A stretch of DNA of 64,000 bases from Parvibaculum sp039973015. GTDB lineage: Bacteria; Pseudomonadota; Alphaproteobacteria; Parvibaculales; Parvibaculaceae. The position numbers and the translations under genes were made by a program. Below, piece by piece: positions 17,539-26,471 of the stretch (positions within the stretch are counted from its first letter, which is position 1; every line of letters starts with the position of its first letter). The stretch spans positions 124,001 through 188,000 of the forward strand of contig NZ_JBDWLT010000012.1 of the NCBI RefSeq assembly GCF_039973015.1, read 5' to 3'. Under the pieces are notes generated by a model. That model did not search any database. It was not told where the DNA came from and worked only from the letters and a program-made list of their open reading frames with translations.

Positions 17539-19010
17539 TGCGTCCCGCACCTCTCGACATCGGCAACATCCATTTCGTCGGCATTGGCGGCATCGGCATG
17601 AGCGGCATTGCCGAAGTCATGCATAATCTCGGCTACAAGGTGCAGGGGAGCGATCTTGCCGACAGCGCCAATGTGAAGCGCCTGAAGGCGCTCGGCATCA
17701 AGGTCTTCATCGGCCAGAAGGCGGAAAACCTGAAAGACGCGCAGGTTGTCGTCGTTTCTTCCGCGATCCAGCCCGGCAACCCCGAACTCATGGAGGCGCG
17801 GGCGCGCTTCCTGCCCGTGGTGCGCCGCGCGGAAATGCTCGCCGAGCTGATGCGCCTGAAGAGCTGCGTCACCATTGCCGGTACGCATGGCAAGACGACC
17901 ACCACTTCGCTTGTCGCGGCAATTCTCGACAAGGCGGGTGTCGATCCGACCGTCATCAATGGCGGCATCATCAATGCCTATGGCACCAATGCGCGTCTCG
18001 GCGAAGGCGAATGGATGGTGGTGGAGGCGGATGAATCCGACGGCACCTTCATCAAGCTGCCGTCGACGCTTGCCATCGTGACGAATATCGACCCCGAACA
18101 TCTCGACTATTACGGGACGTTCGAGGCGGCGAAGGATGCCTTCCTCACCTTCGTTGAAAACGTGCCTTTCTATGGCGCGGCCGTCATGTGCATCGACCAC
18201 CCGGAAGTGCAGGCGCTGATCGGGCGCGTGCGCGACCGCCGCATCGTGACCTATGGCACGAATCCGCAGGCCGATATCCGCGCGACCAATGTGCGCGTCG
18301 AGGACGGCTTCAATGTATTCGACGTGATCATCACCGACCGCAAGACGCGAAAGACACGCGAGCTGGCGGGTGTGCGTCTCGCGATGCACGGTACGCACAA
18401 CATGCTGAACAGCCTGGCCGCGATGGGCGTTGCCCTTCAGATGGGCATCGGCGATGAACAGATCCGTGCCGCGCTGGAAGGTTTCGGCGGTGTGAAGCGG
18501 CGCTTCACCTATGTCGGCGAATGGAACGGCGTCAGTCTTTATGACGATTACGGGCATCACCCGGTCGAGATTGCCGCGGTGCTGCAGGCCGCGCGCTCGG
18601 CAAGCTCGGGCCGGACCATCGCGGTCGTCCAGCCGCATCGCTATACGCGGCTCCATAATCTCTTCGACGAGTTCTGCGCCTGCTTCAACGACGCAGATGC
18701 CGTGATCGTGGCCGATGTCTATGAAGCCGGCGAAAAGCCCATCGAGGGCGCGAGCCGGGATTCGCTGGTGCAGGGGCTTCGTGATCGCGGGCACCGCGAT
18801 GTGATGCCGCTCGAAAGCGCGGAGGCATTGCCGGGTCTCATCGCGGAAGTGGCGAAGCCCGGCGACCTCGTGATCTGCCTCGGGGCGGGCAACATCACCT
18901 ATTGGGCGAACGATCTCGCCGCGAACCTTGAGAAGCTCGGCAAAGGGAAACCCGCAAAAAAGCCTGCGGCGAAGAAGCCTGTTGCGAAGAAGCCGGGGAG
19001 GAAGAAGTGA
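17535..19010 (+). CDS. murC: UDP-MurNAc:L-alanine ligase with Lys/Pro/Ala-rich tail
   Basis: 491 aa. The N-terminal HFVGIGGIGMSGIAEV and the ATP loop AGTHGKTTTTS (about 115-125) define MurC. Further motifs are VEADESDGTF and YDDYGHHPVEI. It adds the first amino acid of the stem peptide. ATG occurs at both 17535 and 17538; either could start. The last 25 residues are an unusual basic tail with repeated KKP units (PAAKKPVAKKPGRKK), not part of the ligase fold. ATGA overlaps murB. Confidence 0.96.
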   Translation: MMRPAPLDIGNIHFVGIGGIGMSGIAEVMHNLGYKVQGSDLADSANVKRLKALGIKVFIGQKAENLKDAQVVVVSSAIQPGNPELMEARARFLPVVRRAEMLAELMRLKSCVTIAGTHGKTTTTSLVAAILDKAGVDPTVINGGIINAYGTNARLGEGEWMVVEADESDGTFIKLPSTLAIVTNIDPEHLDYYGTFEAAKDAFLTFVENVPFYGAAVMCIDHPEVQALIGRVRDRRIVTYGTNPQADIRATNVRVEDGFNVFDVIITDRKTRKTRELAGVRLAMHGTHNMLNSLAAMGVALQMGIGDEQIRAALEGFGGVKRRFTYVGEWNGVSLYDDYGHHPVEIAAVLQAARSASSGRTIAVVQPHRYTRLHNLFDEFCACFNDADAVIVADVYEAGEKPIEGASRDSLVQGLRDRGHRDVMPLESAEALPGLIAEVAKPGDLVICLGAGNITYWANDLAANLEKLGKGKPAKKPAAKKPVAKKPGRKK

Positions 19011-19936
19011 TGATGGTGCAGACAAGCACATCTTCGCTGATCGACCGGCTGCCCAAGGTGCGCGGTGAGCTCACCGCCAATGCGCCGCTTGCGCCGCTCA
19101 CCTGGTTTCGCGTCGGCGGAAACGCGGAAGTTCTGTTCCGTCCGGCCGATGCGGACGACCTTGCCGACTTCCTGCGCGGTACGCCGGAAGATGTGCCGGT
19201 GACGGTGGTCGGCGTCGGTTCGAACCTTCTCGTTCGCGAGGGCGGGGTGCCTGGTGTCGTCATACGGCTTGGCCGTGAGTTCATGAATATCGAGGCGCAA
19301 GAGGATTGCGTTCGCGCCGGAACGGCGGCGCTCGATGTGGCTGTTTCGCGCGCGGCGCAGGAAGCGGGGCTTGCCGGTCTCGAGTTCTATCGCGGTATAC
19401 CGGGGTCCATCGGCGGGGCGTTGCGCATGAATGCAGGCGCCTATGGCCGCGAGACGAAGGACGTGCTTGTCGCCGCCGTCGCCATCGACCGCAAGGGCGA
19501 GCGCCATGTGCTGACGCTCGCGGACATGGATTACGGCTATCGCCATTCCGGCGCGCCGGAAGGGCTGATCTTTGTCGAGGCGCTGTTCCAGGCAACACCG
19601 GGCGACAAGGCGGAAATTCAGGCGCGCATGAACGAGATCACGGCTTCGCGCGAAGCAACGCAGCCGATCCGCACACGTACGGGCGGTTCCACCTTCAAGA
19701 ATCCCGACGGCAAGAAGTCGTGGCAGCTCATCGACGCGGCCGGCTGCCGTGGTTTTGTGCGCGGCGGCGCGCAGGTCTCCGAGCTTCACTGCAACTTCCT
19801 CATCAATACGGGCGATGCAAGCGCCGCCGACATCGAAGATCTCGGCGAAGAAGTGCGCGCCCGTGTGAAGAAGACGAGCGGCGTCACGCTTGAATGGGAA
19901 ATCAGGCGCATCGGCAAAAGGGAGGGCGAGGCATGA
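19007..19936 (+). CDS. murB: UDP-N-acetylenolpyruvoylglucosamine reductase
   Basis: 309 aa FAD enzyme that reduces enolpyruvyl-UDP-GlcNAc to UDP-MurNAc. The FAD-binding region contains PLTWFRVGGNAEVL (about 28) and VGVGSNLLVREGGVPG; the catalytic part has YRGIPGSIGGALRMNAGAYG (about 127-146) and TRTGGSTFKNP (about 223-233). The ATGATGATG start gives three possible ATGs at 19007, 19010 and 19013. It overlaps ddl by four bases. Confidence 0.96.
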   Translation: MMMVQTSTSSLIDRLPKVRGELTANAPLAPLTWFRVGGNAEVLFRPADADDLADFLRGTPEDVPVTVVGVGSNLLVREGGVPGVVIRLGREFMNIEAQEDCVRAGTAALDVAVSRAAQEAGLAGLEFYRGIPGSIGGALRMNAGAYGRETKDVLVAAVAIDRKGERHVLTLADMDYGYRHSGAPEGLIFVEALFQATPGDKAEIQARMNEITASREATQPIRTRTGGSTFKNPDGKKSWQLIDAAGCRGFVRGGAQVSELHCNFLINTGDASAADIEDLGEEVRARVKKTSGVTLEWEIRRIGKREGEA

Positions 19937-20859
19937 GCAACGACAAGCATGTCGCCGTCCTGAAAGGCGGATGGAGCGCGGAGCGCGAGGTAAGCCTCGT
20001 TTCGGGCAAGGGCTGCGCCGAGGCGTTGAAGCAGGCAGGTTACCGCGTAAGCGAGATCGATGTCGGGCGCGACGTCGCCGACCAGATTCTGAAGCTGAAG
20101 CCGGATGTTGCCTTCAATGCGCTGCATGGGCGCTGGGGCGAGGATGGCTGTGTGCAGGGCCTGCTCGAAATCCTGCGTGTGCCCTATACGCATTCGGGTG
20201 TGCTGGCTTCCGCGCTCGCGATGAACAAGGAACGTGCGAAGCCTGTCTTCCGCGCGGCGGGCCTGCCGGTTGCCGAAAGCGTCGTGGTGGCGCGCGAACA
20301 GGCGGCCCATGGCCATGTCATGAACCCGCCCTATGTCATCAAGCCGGTGAGCGAGGGCTCCTCCGTCGGTGTCTTCATCGTTCGCGAAGGGGATAACCGT
20401 CCGCCCGCCGAGCTGACTTCGGCCGAATGGAATCTCGGCGACGAGGTGATGGTCGAGCGCTATATCGCGGGCCGGGAACTCACCTGCGCCGTGATGGGCG
20501 AGGAAGTCTTCGGTGTGACCGAAATCATCGCGAATACCGCTTTCTACGATTACGAGGCGAAATACCAGACCGGCGGATCGCGCCATGTCATTCCCGCGCC
20601 GCTCGATGAGAGTACCTATGCCGAGGTGCAGAAGCTCACGCTCGCCGCGCACAAGGCGCTCGGGTGCCGGGGCGTCAGCCGCGCCGATTTCCGCTTCGAC
20701 GATACGCGGCCGGGCAAGCCCGAGCTCATTCTTCTCGAAGTGAACACGCAACCCGGCATGACGCCGACATCGCTTGTGCCGGAGCTTGCGGGGCTCGCGG
20801 GCTATTCCTACCCGGAGCTGGTGAGCTGGATGGTGGAGGACGCATCATGCGACAGGTAA
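19933..20859 (+). CDS. ddl: D-alanine:D-alanine ligase
   Basis: 308 aa from the ATG at 19933, which overlaps the murB stop; a longer frame from 19894 only adds murB sequence. ATP-grasp fold: KGGWSAEREVSLVSG near the N terminus, NALHGRWGEDGCVQGLLE (about 64), KPVSEGSSVGVF (about 137) and LEVNTQPGMTPTSLVPE (about 269). It supplies D-Ala-D-Ala to MurF. The 3' end overlaps ftsQ by 13 bases, larger than the usual 4-bp overlaps here. Confidence 0.96.
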   Translation: MSNDKHVAVLKGGWSAEREVSLVSGKGCAEALKQAGYRVSEIDVGRDVADQILKLKPDVAFNALHGRWGEDGCVQGLLEILRVPYTHSGVLASALAMNKERAKPVFRAAGLPVAESVVVAREQAAHGHVMNPPYVIKPVSEGSSVGVFIVREGDNRPPAELTSAEWNLGDEVMVERYIAGRELTCAVMGEEVFGVTEIIANTAFYDYEAKYQTGGSRHVIPAPLDESTYAEVQKLTLAAHKALGCRGVSRADFRFDDTRPGKPELILLEVNTQPGMTPTSLVPELAGLAGYSYPELVSWMVEDASCDR

Positions 20860-21863
20860 AGTCTTCTTCCCGTACGCAGTCGCGCACCGGCGTTCGCACG
20901 GCGCCGAAGAAAAAGAGTTCCAAGGTGGCGCCCGGCAAGCGGCGCAACGCAAACTCGATGAGCACGTTTGGCCGCCGCAAGGAGCGTCCGGCGGGGCCTG
21001 TTGCCGCATGGTTTGCAAATCTTCGCGAAGGCAATTTCGGTACGCAGCCTTTCGCCTATAGCGCTGTTGCGCTTGTCGCGGGCGTCATTGTCTACGGGCT
21101 CGTGATCGGCGGCCATGTACAGGCGGCAGTGGATGGCGGCGAGCGGCAGGTGAACCGCGTGCTCGCGCTGTCCGGGTTCTCGATCCAGAACGTGACCGTG
21201 ACGGGCCGTGCGCAAACGCGCAAGGACGACCTTCTGGAAGCGGTCGGCGTCGGGCGTGGCGATCCGGTTTTCGGTTTCGACACGGAGGCGGCGCGCCAGC
21301 GCATCGAACGCCTCGGCTGGGTGCGCTCCGCGACGGTAACGCGCCTGCTGCCGGACACGATCCGCATCGATGTGAGCGAGCGCCAGCCCTTTGCGCTGTG
21401 GCAGCGCGGCGGGGCTCTTTCCATCATCGACGCGGAAGGCCAGCCGATCACGGACGAAGGCGTGCAGGATTTCGCGCATCTGCCTTTCATCGTCGGCTTC
21501 GGCGCGCCGCGCGAGGCGCCAGCGCTTCTGAACATGATGCGGGCGGAAGAGCCGCAGCTTCTCCAGCGCGTGCGCGCCTTTGTGCGTGTCAGCGACCGGC
21601 GCTGGAACCTTCGTCTTGAAAATGGCGTGGATGTGAAGCTGCCGGAGACGGGCGTCGCAAAGGCGCTCTCCGATCTCGCGGCCTATGACACGAAATACAA
21701 GGTTCTCTCCCGCGACATCGTCTCGGTCGACCTGCGCCTGCCGGACCGTGTGTCCGTGGAGCTGACGGAAGGCGCGGCGACGACCAAGGGGATTGCGACG
21801 GAAGCGGCGATAAAGAACGGCGTGATGCGGACGGGCAGTTCCGCGCGTGGAGGCAATACATGA
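20847..21863 (+). CDS. ftsQ: Cell division protein FtsQ
   Basis: 338 aa from the ATG at 20847. Unusually long basic cytoplasmic N terminus (about 1-75, rich in Lys, Arg, Ser and Thr), one membrane segment (about 72-92), then a POTRA domain (about 110-180) starting FSIQNVTVTGRAQTRKDDLL, and the beta domain. FtsQ scaffolds the FtsQLB complex in the periplasm. It overlaps ddl by 13 bp and ftsA by ATGA. Confidence 0.92.
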   Translation: MRQVKSSSRTQSRTGVRTAPKKKSSKVAPGKRRNANSMSTFGRRKERPAGPVAAWFANLREGNFGTQPFAYSAVALVAGVIVYGLVIGGHVQAAVDGGERQVNRVLALSGFSIQNVTVTGRAQTRKDDLLEAVGVGRGDPVFGFDTEAARQRIERLGWVRSATVTRLLPDTIRIDVSERQPFALWQRGGALSIIDAEGQPITDEGVQDFAHLPFIVGFGAPREAPALLNMMRAEEPQLLQRVRAFVRVSDRRWNLRLENGVDVKLPETGVAKALSDLAAYDTKYKVLSRDIVSVDLRLPDRVSVELTEGAATTKGIATEAAIKNGVMRTGSSARGGNT

Positions 21864-23170
21864 ATATGGTTTCTCTGGGTTCGAGGAGCTTTCAGGGGCG
21901 GCCCGTTGCGGCGGGGCGGTCGGGGACGATTGCCGCGCTCGATGTGGGCTCCAGCAAGATTTCCTGTTTCATCGCCAGGATCGAGCCGGGCCGGACCTCG
22001 AACGGTCATGCACCGGTGCGCGTCATCGGCATCGGGCATCAGGTTTCTCGCGGTATCCGGGCGGGCGCCATCGTCGACATGGACGCGGCGGAAGAGGCGA
22101 TCCGGGTTGCGGTCGATGCGGCGGAGCGGATGGCGGGGGTCACGATTCGCGAGGTCGTGGTCGGCTTCTCCGGCGCGGACCCCAAGAGCCAGACAGTCGG
22201 TGTGCGGGCCTCGATCTCGGGGGGCGAGGTGAGCGACAGCGACCTTTCGCGGCTCATCCATCACGCGCAGGCGAATTTCCAGCCGGACGGACGCGATGTC
22301 ATGCACGCGATCCCGACCAATTATTCCGTGGACGGCAGCCGGGGCGTGCGCGACCCGCGCGGCATGTTCGGCGAGAAGCTCGGCGTCGAGGTTCATATGG
22401 TCAGTGTGCTGCGCGGGCCGCTGCGGAACCTCGAACTTTGCATCGAACGCTGCCACCTCTCGGTCGCGGGGATCGCGGTCTCGCCTTATGCGAGCGGCCT
22501 TGCCTGCCTCGTCGAGGATGAAATGGATCTCGGCGTCGCCATGATCGACATGGGGGGCGGCACCACCTCGCTCTCGATCTTCTTCGAAGGTGCGATGGTC
22601 TACTGCGATTCCGTGTCAATTGGCGGGAATCACATTACTAATGATATCGCGCGTGGACTCTCCACACCGCTGGCACATGCCGAGCGGATGAAGACTCTGT
22701 ACGGGAGCGCGTTGGCGAGTCCTTCGGACGAGAGAGAGATGATCGACGTGCCGCAAGTGGGCGAAAGCGATGCCGATTCGGCCAACCACATTCCGAGGTC
22801 GATGCTGACCGGCATCATTCAGCCAAGGCTGGAAGAGACTTTCGAACTTGTGCGCGACAGGATGGAGGCGAGCGGCTATGGCCGTCTCGCCGGCCGGCGC
22901 GTCGTGCTGACAGGCGGCGCGGCGCAGCTCAACGGTGCGCGGGAACTTGCGGCCCGCATACTCGACAAGCAGGTCCGTGTCGGTCAGCCGGTTCGGCTCA
23001 CGGGTCTTGCCGAGTCGACCGGAGGCCCCGCCTTCTCGACCTGTGCAGGCCTTCTCTCCTATTCGCAAATCTCTCCCCTCGAAGCTGCCGGCGCCGACGA
23101 CGACGCCGAGCATGGCCTGCCGCACGGGCATATCCGCCGGTTCGGCCGCTGGCTGAAGGAGAATTTCTGA
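21860..23170 (+). CDS. ftsA: Cell division protein FtsA
   Basis: 436 aa, actin-like ATPase that tethers FtsZ to the membrane. Phosphate-1 motif IAALDVGSSKISCFIARIE (about 28-46), an SHS2/1C domain, phosphate-2 motif IDMGGGTTSLSIF (about 230-242) and VVLTGGAAQLNGARELAARI. The C-terminal amphipathic membrane-targeting helix is RRFGRWLKENF at 426-436. ATG 21860 overlaps the ftsQ stop; ATG 21866 is an alternative. The stop TGA shares a base with the start of a micro-ORF before ftsZ. Confidence 0.95.
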   Translation: MNMVSLGSRSFQGRPVAAGRSGTIAALDVGSSKISCFIARIEPGRTSNGHAPVRVIGIGHQVSRGIRAGAIVDMDAAEEAIRVAVDAAERMAGVTIREVVVGFSGADPKSQTVGVRASISGGEVSDSDLSRLIHHAQANFQPDGRDVMHAIPTNYSVDGSRGVRDPRGMFGEKLGVEVHMVSVLRGPLRNLELCIERCHLSVAGIAVSPYASGLACLVEDEMDLGVAMIDMGGGTTSLSIFFEGAMVYCDSVSIGGNHITNDIARGLSTPLAHAERMKTLYGSALASPSDEREMIDVPQVGESDADSANHIPRSMLTGIIQPRLEETFELVRDRMEASGYGRLAGRRVVLTGGAAQLNGARELAARILDKQVRVGQPVRLTGLAESTGGPAFSTCAGLLSYSQISPLEAAGADDDAEHGLPHGHIRRFGRWLKENF

Positions 23171-23325
23171 TGAAACGCGCAAAACCGGGAACGACCTTCG
23201 TTGAACGTGCCCTGGGGCGGCTGGCGGCGCCGCCCGGCAGATCGGGCATAGAGCCGCCGCCTCGACGATGCGCGGCGATCCCGACCCCGGTTTTTAAACT
23301 CTGCTCCCAGGAGGCCTCACAATGA
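23170..23325 (+). CDS. Candidate 51-residue micro-ORF between ftsA and ftsZ
   Basis: An open frame exactly bridges the 151-bp ftsA-ftsZ gap. Its ATG (23170-23172) shares a base with the ftsA stop (TGATG) and its TGA (23323-23325) overlaps the ftsZ start (ATGA). The product would start MKRAKPGTTFVERALGRL and is Arg/Pro-rich with two cysteines, no membrane segment and no recognised family. Coupling at both ends is what one expects of a real operon gene, but the composition is also that of GC-rich non-coding sequence, and the ftsZ ribosome-binding site (AGGAGG) lies inside its 3' end. I treat it as possible, not established. Confidence 0.35.
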   Translation: MKRAKPGTTFVERALGRLAAPPGRSGIEPPPRRCAAIPTPVFKLCSQEASQ

Positions 23326-25022
23326 GCATCAAACTTTCGGTTCCGCATACAAGCGAACTCAAGCCCCGGATCACCGTCTTCGGCGTCGGTGGCGCCGGTG
23401 GCAACGCTGTCAACAACATGATCGAAGCCGGCCTCGAAGGGGTCGAATTCGTCGTCGCGAACACGGACGCGCAGGCGCTGGCCCTTTCTTCCGCCGAACG
23501 ACGTATCCAGCTCGGTGCGTCGATCACGGAAGGTCTCGGTGCGGGTTCCCGCCCGGAAGTCGGCTGTGCGGCGGCCGAAGAAGCGCTGCATGAGATCGTC
23601 GAGCACATTCAGGGTGCTCACATGATCTTCATCACCGCCGGTATGGGCGGCGGCACGGGCACGGGCGCCGGCCCGGTCATCGCCCGCGCAGCCCGCGAAC
23701 AGGGTGTGCTCACCGTCGGCGTCGTCACGAAGCCTTTCCAGTTCGAAGGCTCGCGCCGGATGCGTCTCGCGGAAGAGGGCATTCGCGACCTGCAGCAATA
23801 TGTCGACACGCTCATCATCATTCCGAACCAGAACCTTTTCCGGGTCGCGAACGAAAACACGACCTTCGCCGATGCCTTCGGCATGGCGGACCAGGTTCTA
23901 CATTCTGGCGTGGCGGGCATCACCGATCTGATGATGAAGCCCGGCCTCATCAATCTCGACTTCGCGGACGTTCGTACCGTGATGAACGAGATGGGCAAGG
24001 CCATGATGGGCACGGGTGAAGCCTCCGGCGAGAACCGGGCGATCGAGGCGGCCGAAGCCGCAATCTCGAACCCGCTCCTCGACGAAGTGTCGATGAAGGG
24101 CGCGAAGGGCGTTCTCATCAACATCACGGGCGGCATGGACCTCACTCTCTATGAAGTGGACGAGGCGGCGAACCGTATCCGTTCGGAAGTCGACCCGGAT
24201 GCGAACATCATCGTCGGCTCCACCTTCGACACCTCGCTCGACGGGCGCATGCGCGTTTCGGTCGTGGCGACAGGCATCGAGGTGGAAGAGGCCCAGCTCA
24301 ACCGGCCGGAAACCCAGACGCCCGCGCGTGCCGTGGCCGATCAGCGTGTCCAGCCCCGCAGCACGGCGGCGACCTTCCCCGCCCAGCAGGTTGCCCGCAG
24401 CGCAAACCCGGTGCAGGCGCAGGTCGAGCGGATCGAAGAACATATGGCTCCCGCCGCCGAAACGACGCAGCAGGCCGAACTCGGCATCGAGGAAGAGCGG
24501 GCGGCTCCCGCACAGCGTTCCTCGGGCCAGTTCGATCCGAAGGACTACGAGGCCGAGGTCATCATCCACAAGCCGGAAGCCCGCCAGCAGGCGCGCCCGG
24601 AACCGGAAGCGCCCGTCGTTGCGGCAAGCGCGGTTCGCGCCGAGCCCAAGACCCCGGCGCGTCCCTATATTCCGGGCGATCTCGACCGGGTGCAGAAGGG
24701 CGATCTGCCCTCCTTCCTCGGCCAGAAGAGCCAGCCGGTCTCGCCGTCCCGCGCTCCGAAGAAGGGCCCGACCTTCTTCGAGCGCCTGACCGGCGGCCGC
24801 CGCAAGGAAACGGAAGAAGAGGCTTCTGCCCCGCGCCGCGAGCCGGTGGCCGCCCAGCGTCAGGCCCGCCCGGAACCGGCAGCGCGTCCCGCGCCCGCCG
24901 AGGCCGCGCGTCCGCAGCCGCAGGAGAGCCTCTCGCCTTCCACGGAGAGCCGCCTTGTGCAGTCTTCCTATGAAGAAGAGCAGCTTGAGATTCCGACCTT
25001 CCTTCGCCGCCAGGCGAACTGA
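23322..25022 (+). CDS. ftsZ: Cell division GTPase FtsZ (long linker)
   Basis: 566 aa; tubulin-like GTPase forming the Z ring. Start ATG follows AGGAGG by 7 nt. N-terminal KPRITVFGVGGAGGNAVNNM, the tubulin signature GMGGGTGTGAGPV (about 107-119) and the T7 loop NLDFADVRTVM (about 209) are intact. After the fold (to about 320) comes a linker of about 230 residues rich in Pro, Ala, Glu, Arg and Gln, then the conserved C-terminal peptide LEIPTFLRRQAN that binds FtsA. It is much longer than E. coli FtsZ (383 aa) but in the alphaproteobacterial range. Confidence 0.97.
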   Translation: MSIKLSVPHTSELKPRITVFGVGGAGGNAVNNMIEAGLEGVEFVVANTDAQALALSSAERRIQLGASITEGLGAGSRPEVGCAAAEEALHEIVEHIQGAHMIFITAGMGGGTGTGAGPVIARAAREQGVLTVGVVTKPFQFEGSRRMRLAEEGIRDLQQYVDTLIIIPNQNLFRVANENTTFADAFGMADQVLHSGVAGITDLMMKPGLINLDFADVRTVMNEMGKAMMGTGEASGENRAIEAAEAAISNPLLDEVSMKGAKGVLINITGGMDLTLYEVDEAANRIRSEVDPDANIIVGSTFDTSLDGRMRVSVVATGIEVEEAQLNRPETQTPARAVADQRVQPRSTAATFPAQQVARSANPVQAQVERIEEHMAPAAETTQQAELGIEEERAAPAQRSSGQFDPKDYEAEVIIHKPEARQQARPEPEAPVVAASAVRAEPKTPARPYIPGDLDRVQKGDLPSFLGQKSQPVSPSRAPKKGPTFFERLTGGRRKETEEEASAPRREPVAAQRQARPEPAARPAPAEAARPQPQESLSPSTESRLVQSSYEEEQLEIPTFLRRQAN

Positions 25023-25084
25023 GAAAGTCCTGCCGGCGGTCCGCTGCCGGCGGGCCCCTTTCGGGGGGCTGACGTGACAAGGTA

Positions 25085-25130
25085 AACCCGGCCGTTTTGG
25101 AACCCGTTTCCGGCGGCCGGGTTTTCCTTT
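25085..25130 (+). terminator. Intrinsic terminator after ftsZ
   Basis: A 10-bp perfect stem, AACCCGGCCG (25085-25094) with CGGCCGGGTT (25114-25123), has a 19-nt loop and is followed by a T-rich run (TTCCTTTT). It separates ftsZ from lpxC, which therefore probably has its own promoter in the AT-richer 25140-25190 stretch. Confidence 0.75.
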
Positions 25131-25297
25131 TGATTCAGTGGTTTAGAGCCTGCCACCAATCGTAACATTCGGTAAAAATCTGTTATTTGAGGGCGATTCC
25201 CGGCGCTGCTAGAAACAACCTCAGCAGACCAGAGGGGGCGGACTGCGACGGGGTATCGAAAGTGTTTCAAGTGCCGAAATCAGAGTTCGAAACGATC

Positions 25298-26263
25298 ATG
25301 CTGGAAAATGTCCGGCGCGAAAGGAGCGTCCGGGCCATTGCGTTTCCGCAGATGACGCTGGTCCGGCCCGTCGTGATCGACGGTGTGGGCCTGCATAGCG
25401 GTTCGCCGATCCACATGGTCCTGCATCCGGCGGAGGCCGACCGGGGGGTCGTCTTCCGGCGTACGGATCTCGTGAGCCAGGGACGCGAGGTCTCGGATAT
25501 TCGCGCGACTTACGACAATGTCGTGAACACCATGCTCTCGACCGAGATCGGCAATGCCGCCGGTGCGACGGTCAGCACGGTGGAACATCTGATGTCCGCG
25601 CTTTCGACACTCGGCATCGACAATGTTCTCGTCGAGATCGACGGCGCAGAAGTGCCGGTGCTCGACGGCAGCAGCGAAATTTTCATCGACAAGATCGAAG
25701 CGGTGGGCATCGAAAAGCTCGATGCGCCGCGCAAGGCGATCCGCATCGTCAAGCCTGTCATTATCGAGGATGGTGCGAAGCGCGCCGCGCTTTTGCCGGG
25801 GGAGGGCTTCCGCCTTGCCTTCGAGATCGATTTCGACAATCCGGTGATCGGCCGCCAGTCGATCGAGGCGGATCTGCACGATCCCTTCTTCGCTGAGGAC
25901 ATTCTTCGCGCCCGCACCTTCTGCCTGCGCGCGGATATCGAGGCGATGTGGGCCGCGGGCCTCGCCAAGGGCGGCTCGCTCGACAATGCCGTGGTCGTGG
26001 ACAATGACCATGTGATGAACGAGGACGGCCTGCGCTACGAAGATGAATTCGTGCGCCACAAGGTGCTGGATGCCGTAGGCGATCTTGCGCTTTCGGGCAT
26101 GGCGCTGATCGGCTGCTATGAAGGCTCCCGCGCGGGCCACGCCATGAACAACCGGGTGCTCCGGGCGCTCATGACCGACCCTTCGGCCTATGAAGTGGTG
26201 GATTTCGCGGAAGCCCGGCGTTCGGCGCCGATGCCGCGGGATCTGGCGATCCCGGCGGACTGA
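25298..26263 (+). CDS. lpxC: UDP-3-O-acyl-N-acetylglucosamine deacetylase
   Basis: 321 aa from ATG 25298; the frame is open back to a TTG at 25187, with GTGs at 25262 and 25271 as other possible starts. LpxC is the zinc amidase committing UDP-acyl-GlcNAc to lipid A. Seen: VVIDGVGLHSG near residue 26, the zinc histidine in TVEHLMSAL (about 90), FVRHKVLDAVGDLAL (about 249; H and D zinc ligands) and the catalytic histidine in GHAMNN (about 280). It stands after the dcw cluster, as in many Gram-negatives, and shows the cell makes LPS-type lipid A. Confidence 0.95.
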   Translation: MLENVRRERSVRAIAFPQMTLVRPVVIDGVGLHSGSPIHMVLHPAEADRGVVFRRTDLVSQGREVSDIRATYDNVVNTMLSTEIGNAAGATVSTVEHLMSALSTLGIDNVLVEIDGAEVPVLDGSSEIFIDKIEAVGIEKLDAPRKAIRIVKPVIIEDGAKRAALLPGEGFRLAFEIDFDNPVIGRQSIEADLHDPFFAEDILRARTFCLRADIEAMWAAGLAKGGSLDNAVVVDNDHVMNEDGLRYEDEFVRHKVLDAVGDLALSGMALIGCYEGSRAGHAMNNRVLRALMTDPSAYEVVDFAEARRSAPMPRDLAIPAD

Positions 26264-26285
26264 TTTCCGGCCTCATGATTTATTG

Positions 26286-26316
26286 AAGGGCGCACCCCCG
26301 GGTTGTGCCCTTTTTT
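26286..26316 (+). terminator. Intrinsic terminator after lpxC
   Basis: A GC-rich hairpin: GGGCGCA at 26288-26294 pairs with TGTGCCC at 26304-26310, with one G.U pair. It is followed directly by six Ts at 26311-26316. It closes the division/lipid A unit before bamD. Confidence 0.75.
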
Positions 26317-26471
26317 AATGCTTTACGGGTGGCGCGGTCCTTCATGCCGCCGCTATGGTCTAGCCGCCCTTATTGGGATAGAAAAAGGCTCCGCTTCGGC
26401 CTGCTTGAGGGCTGAGTCGGCCATAATTCGCGCACCGGGCTGCCGGGGCGTCCGGCAATCGAACGAACGAA

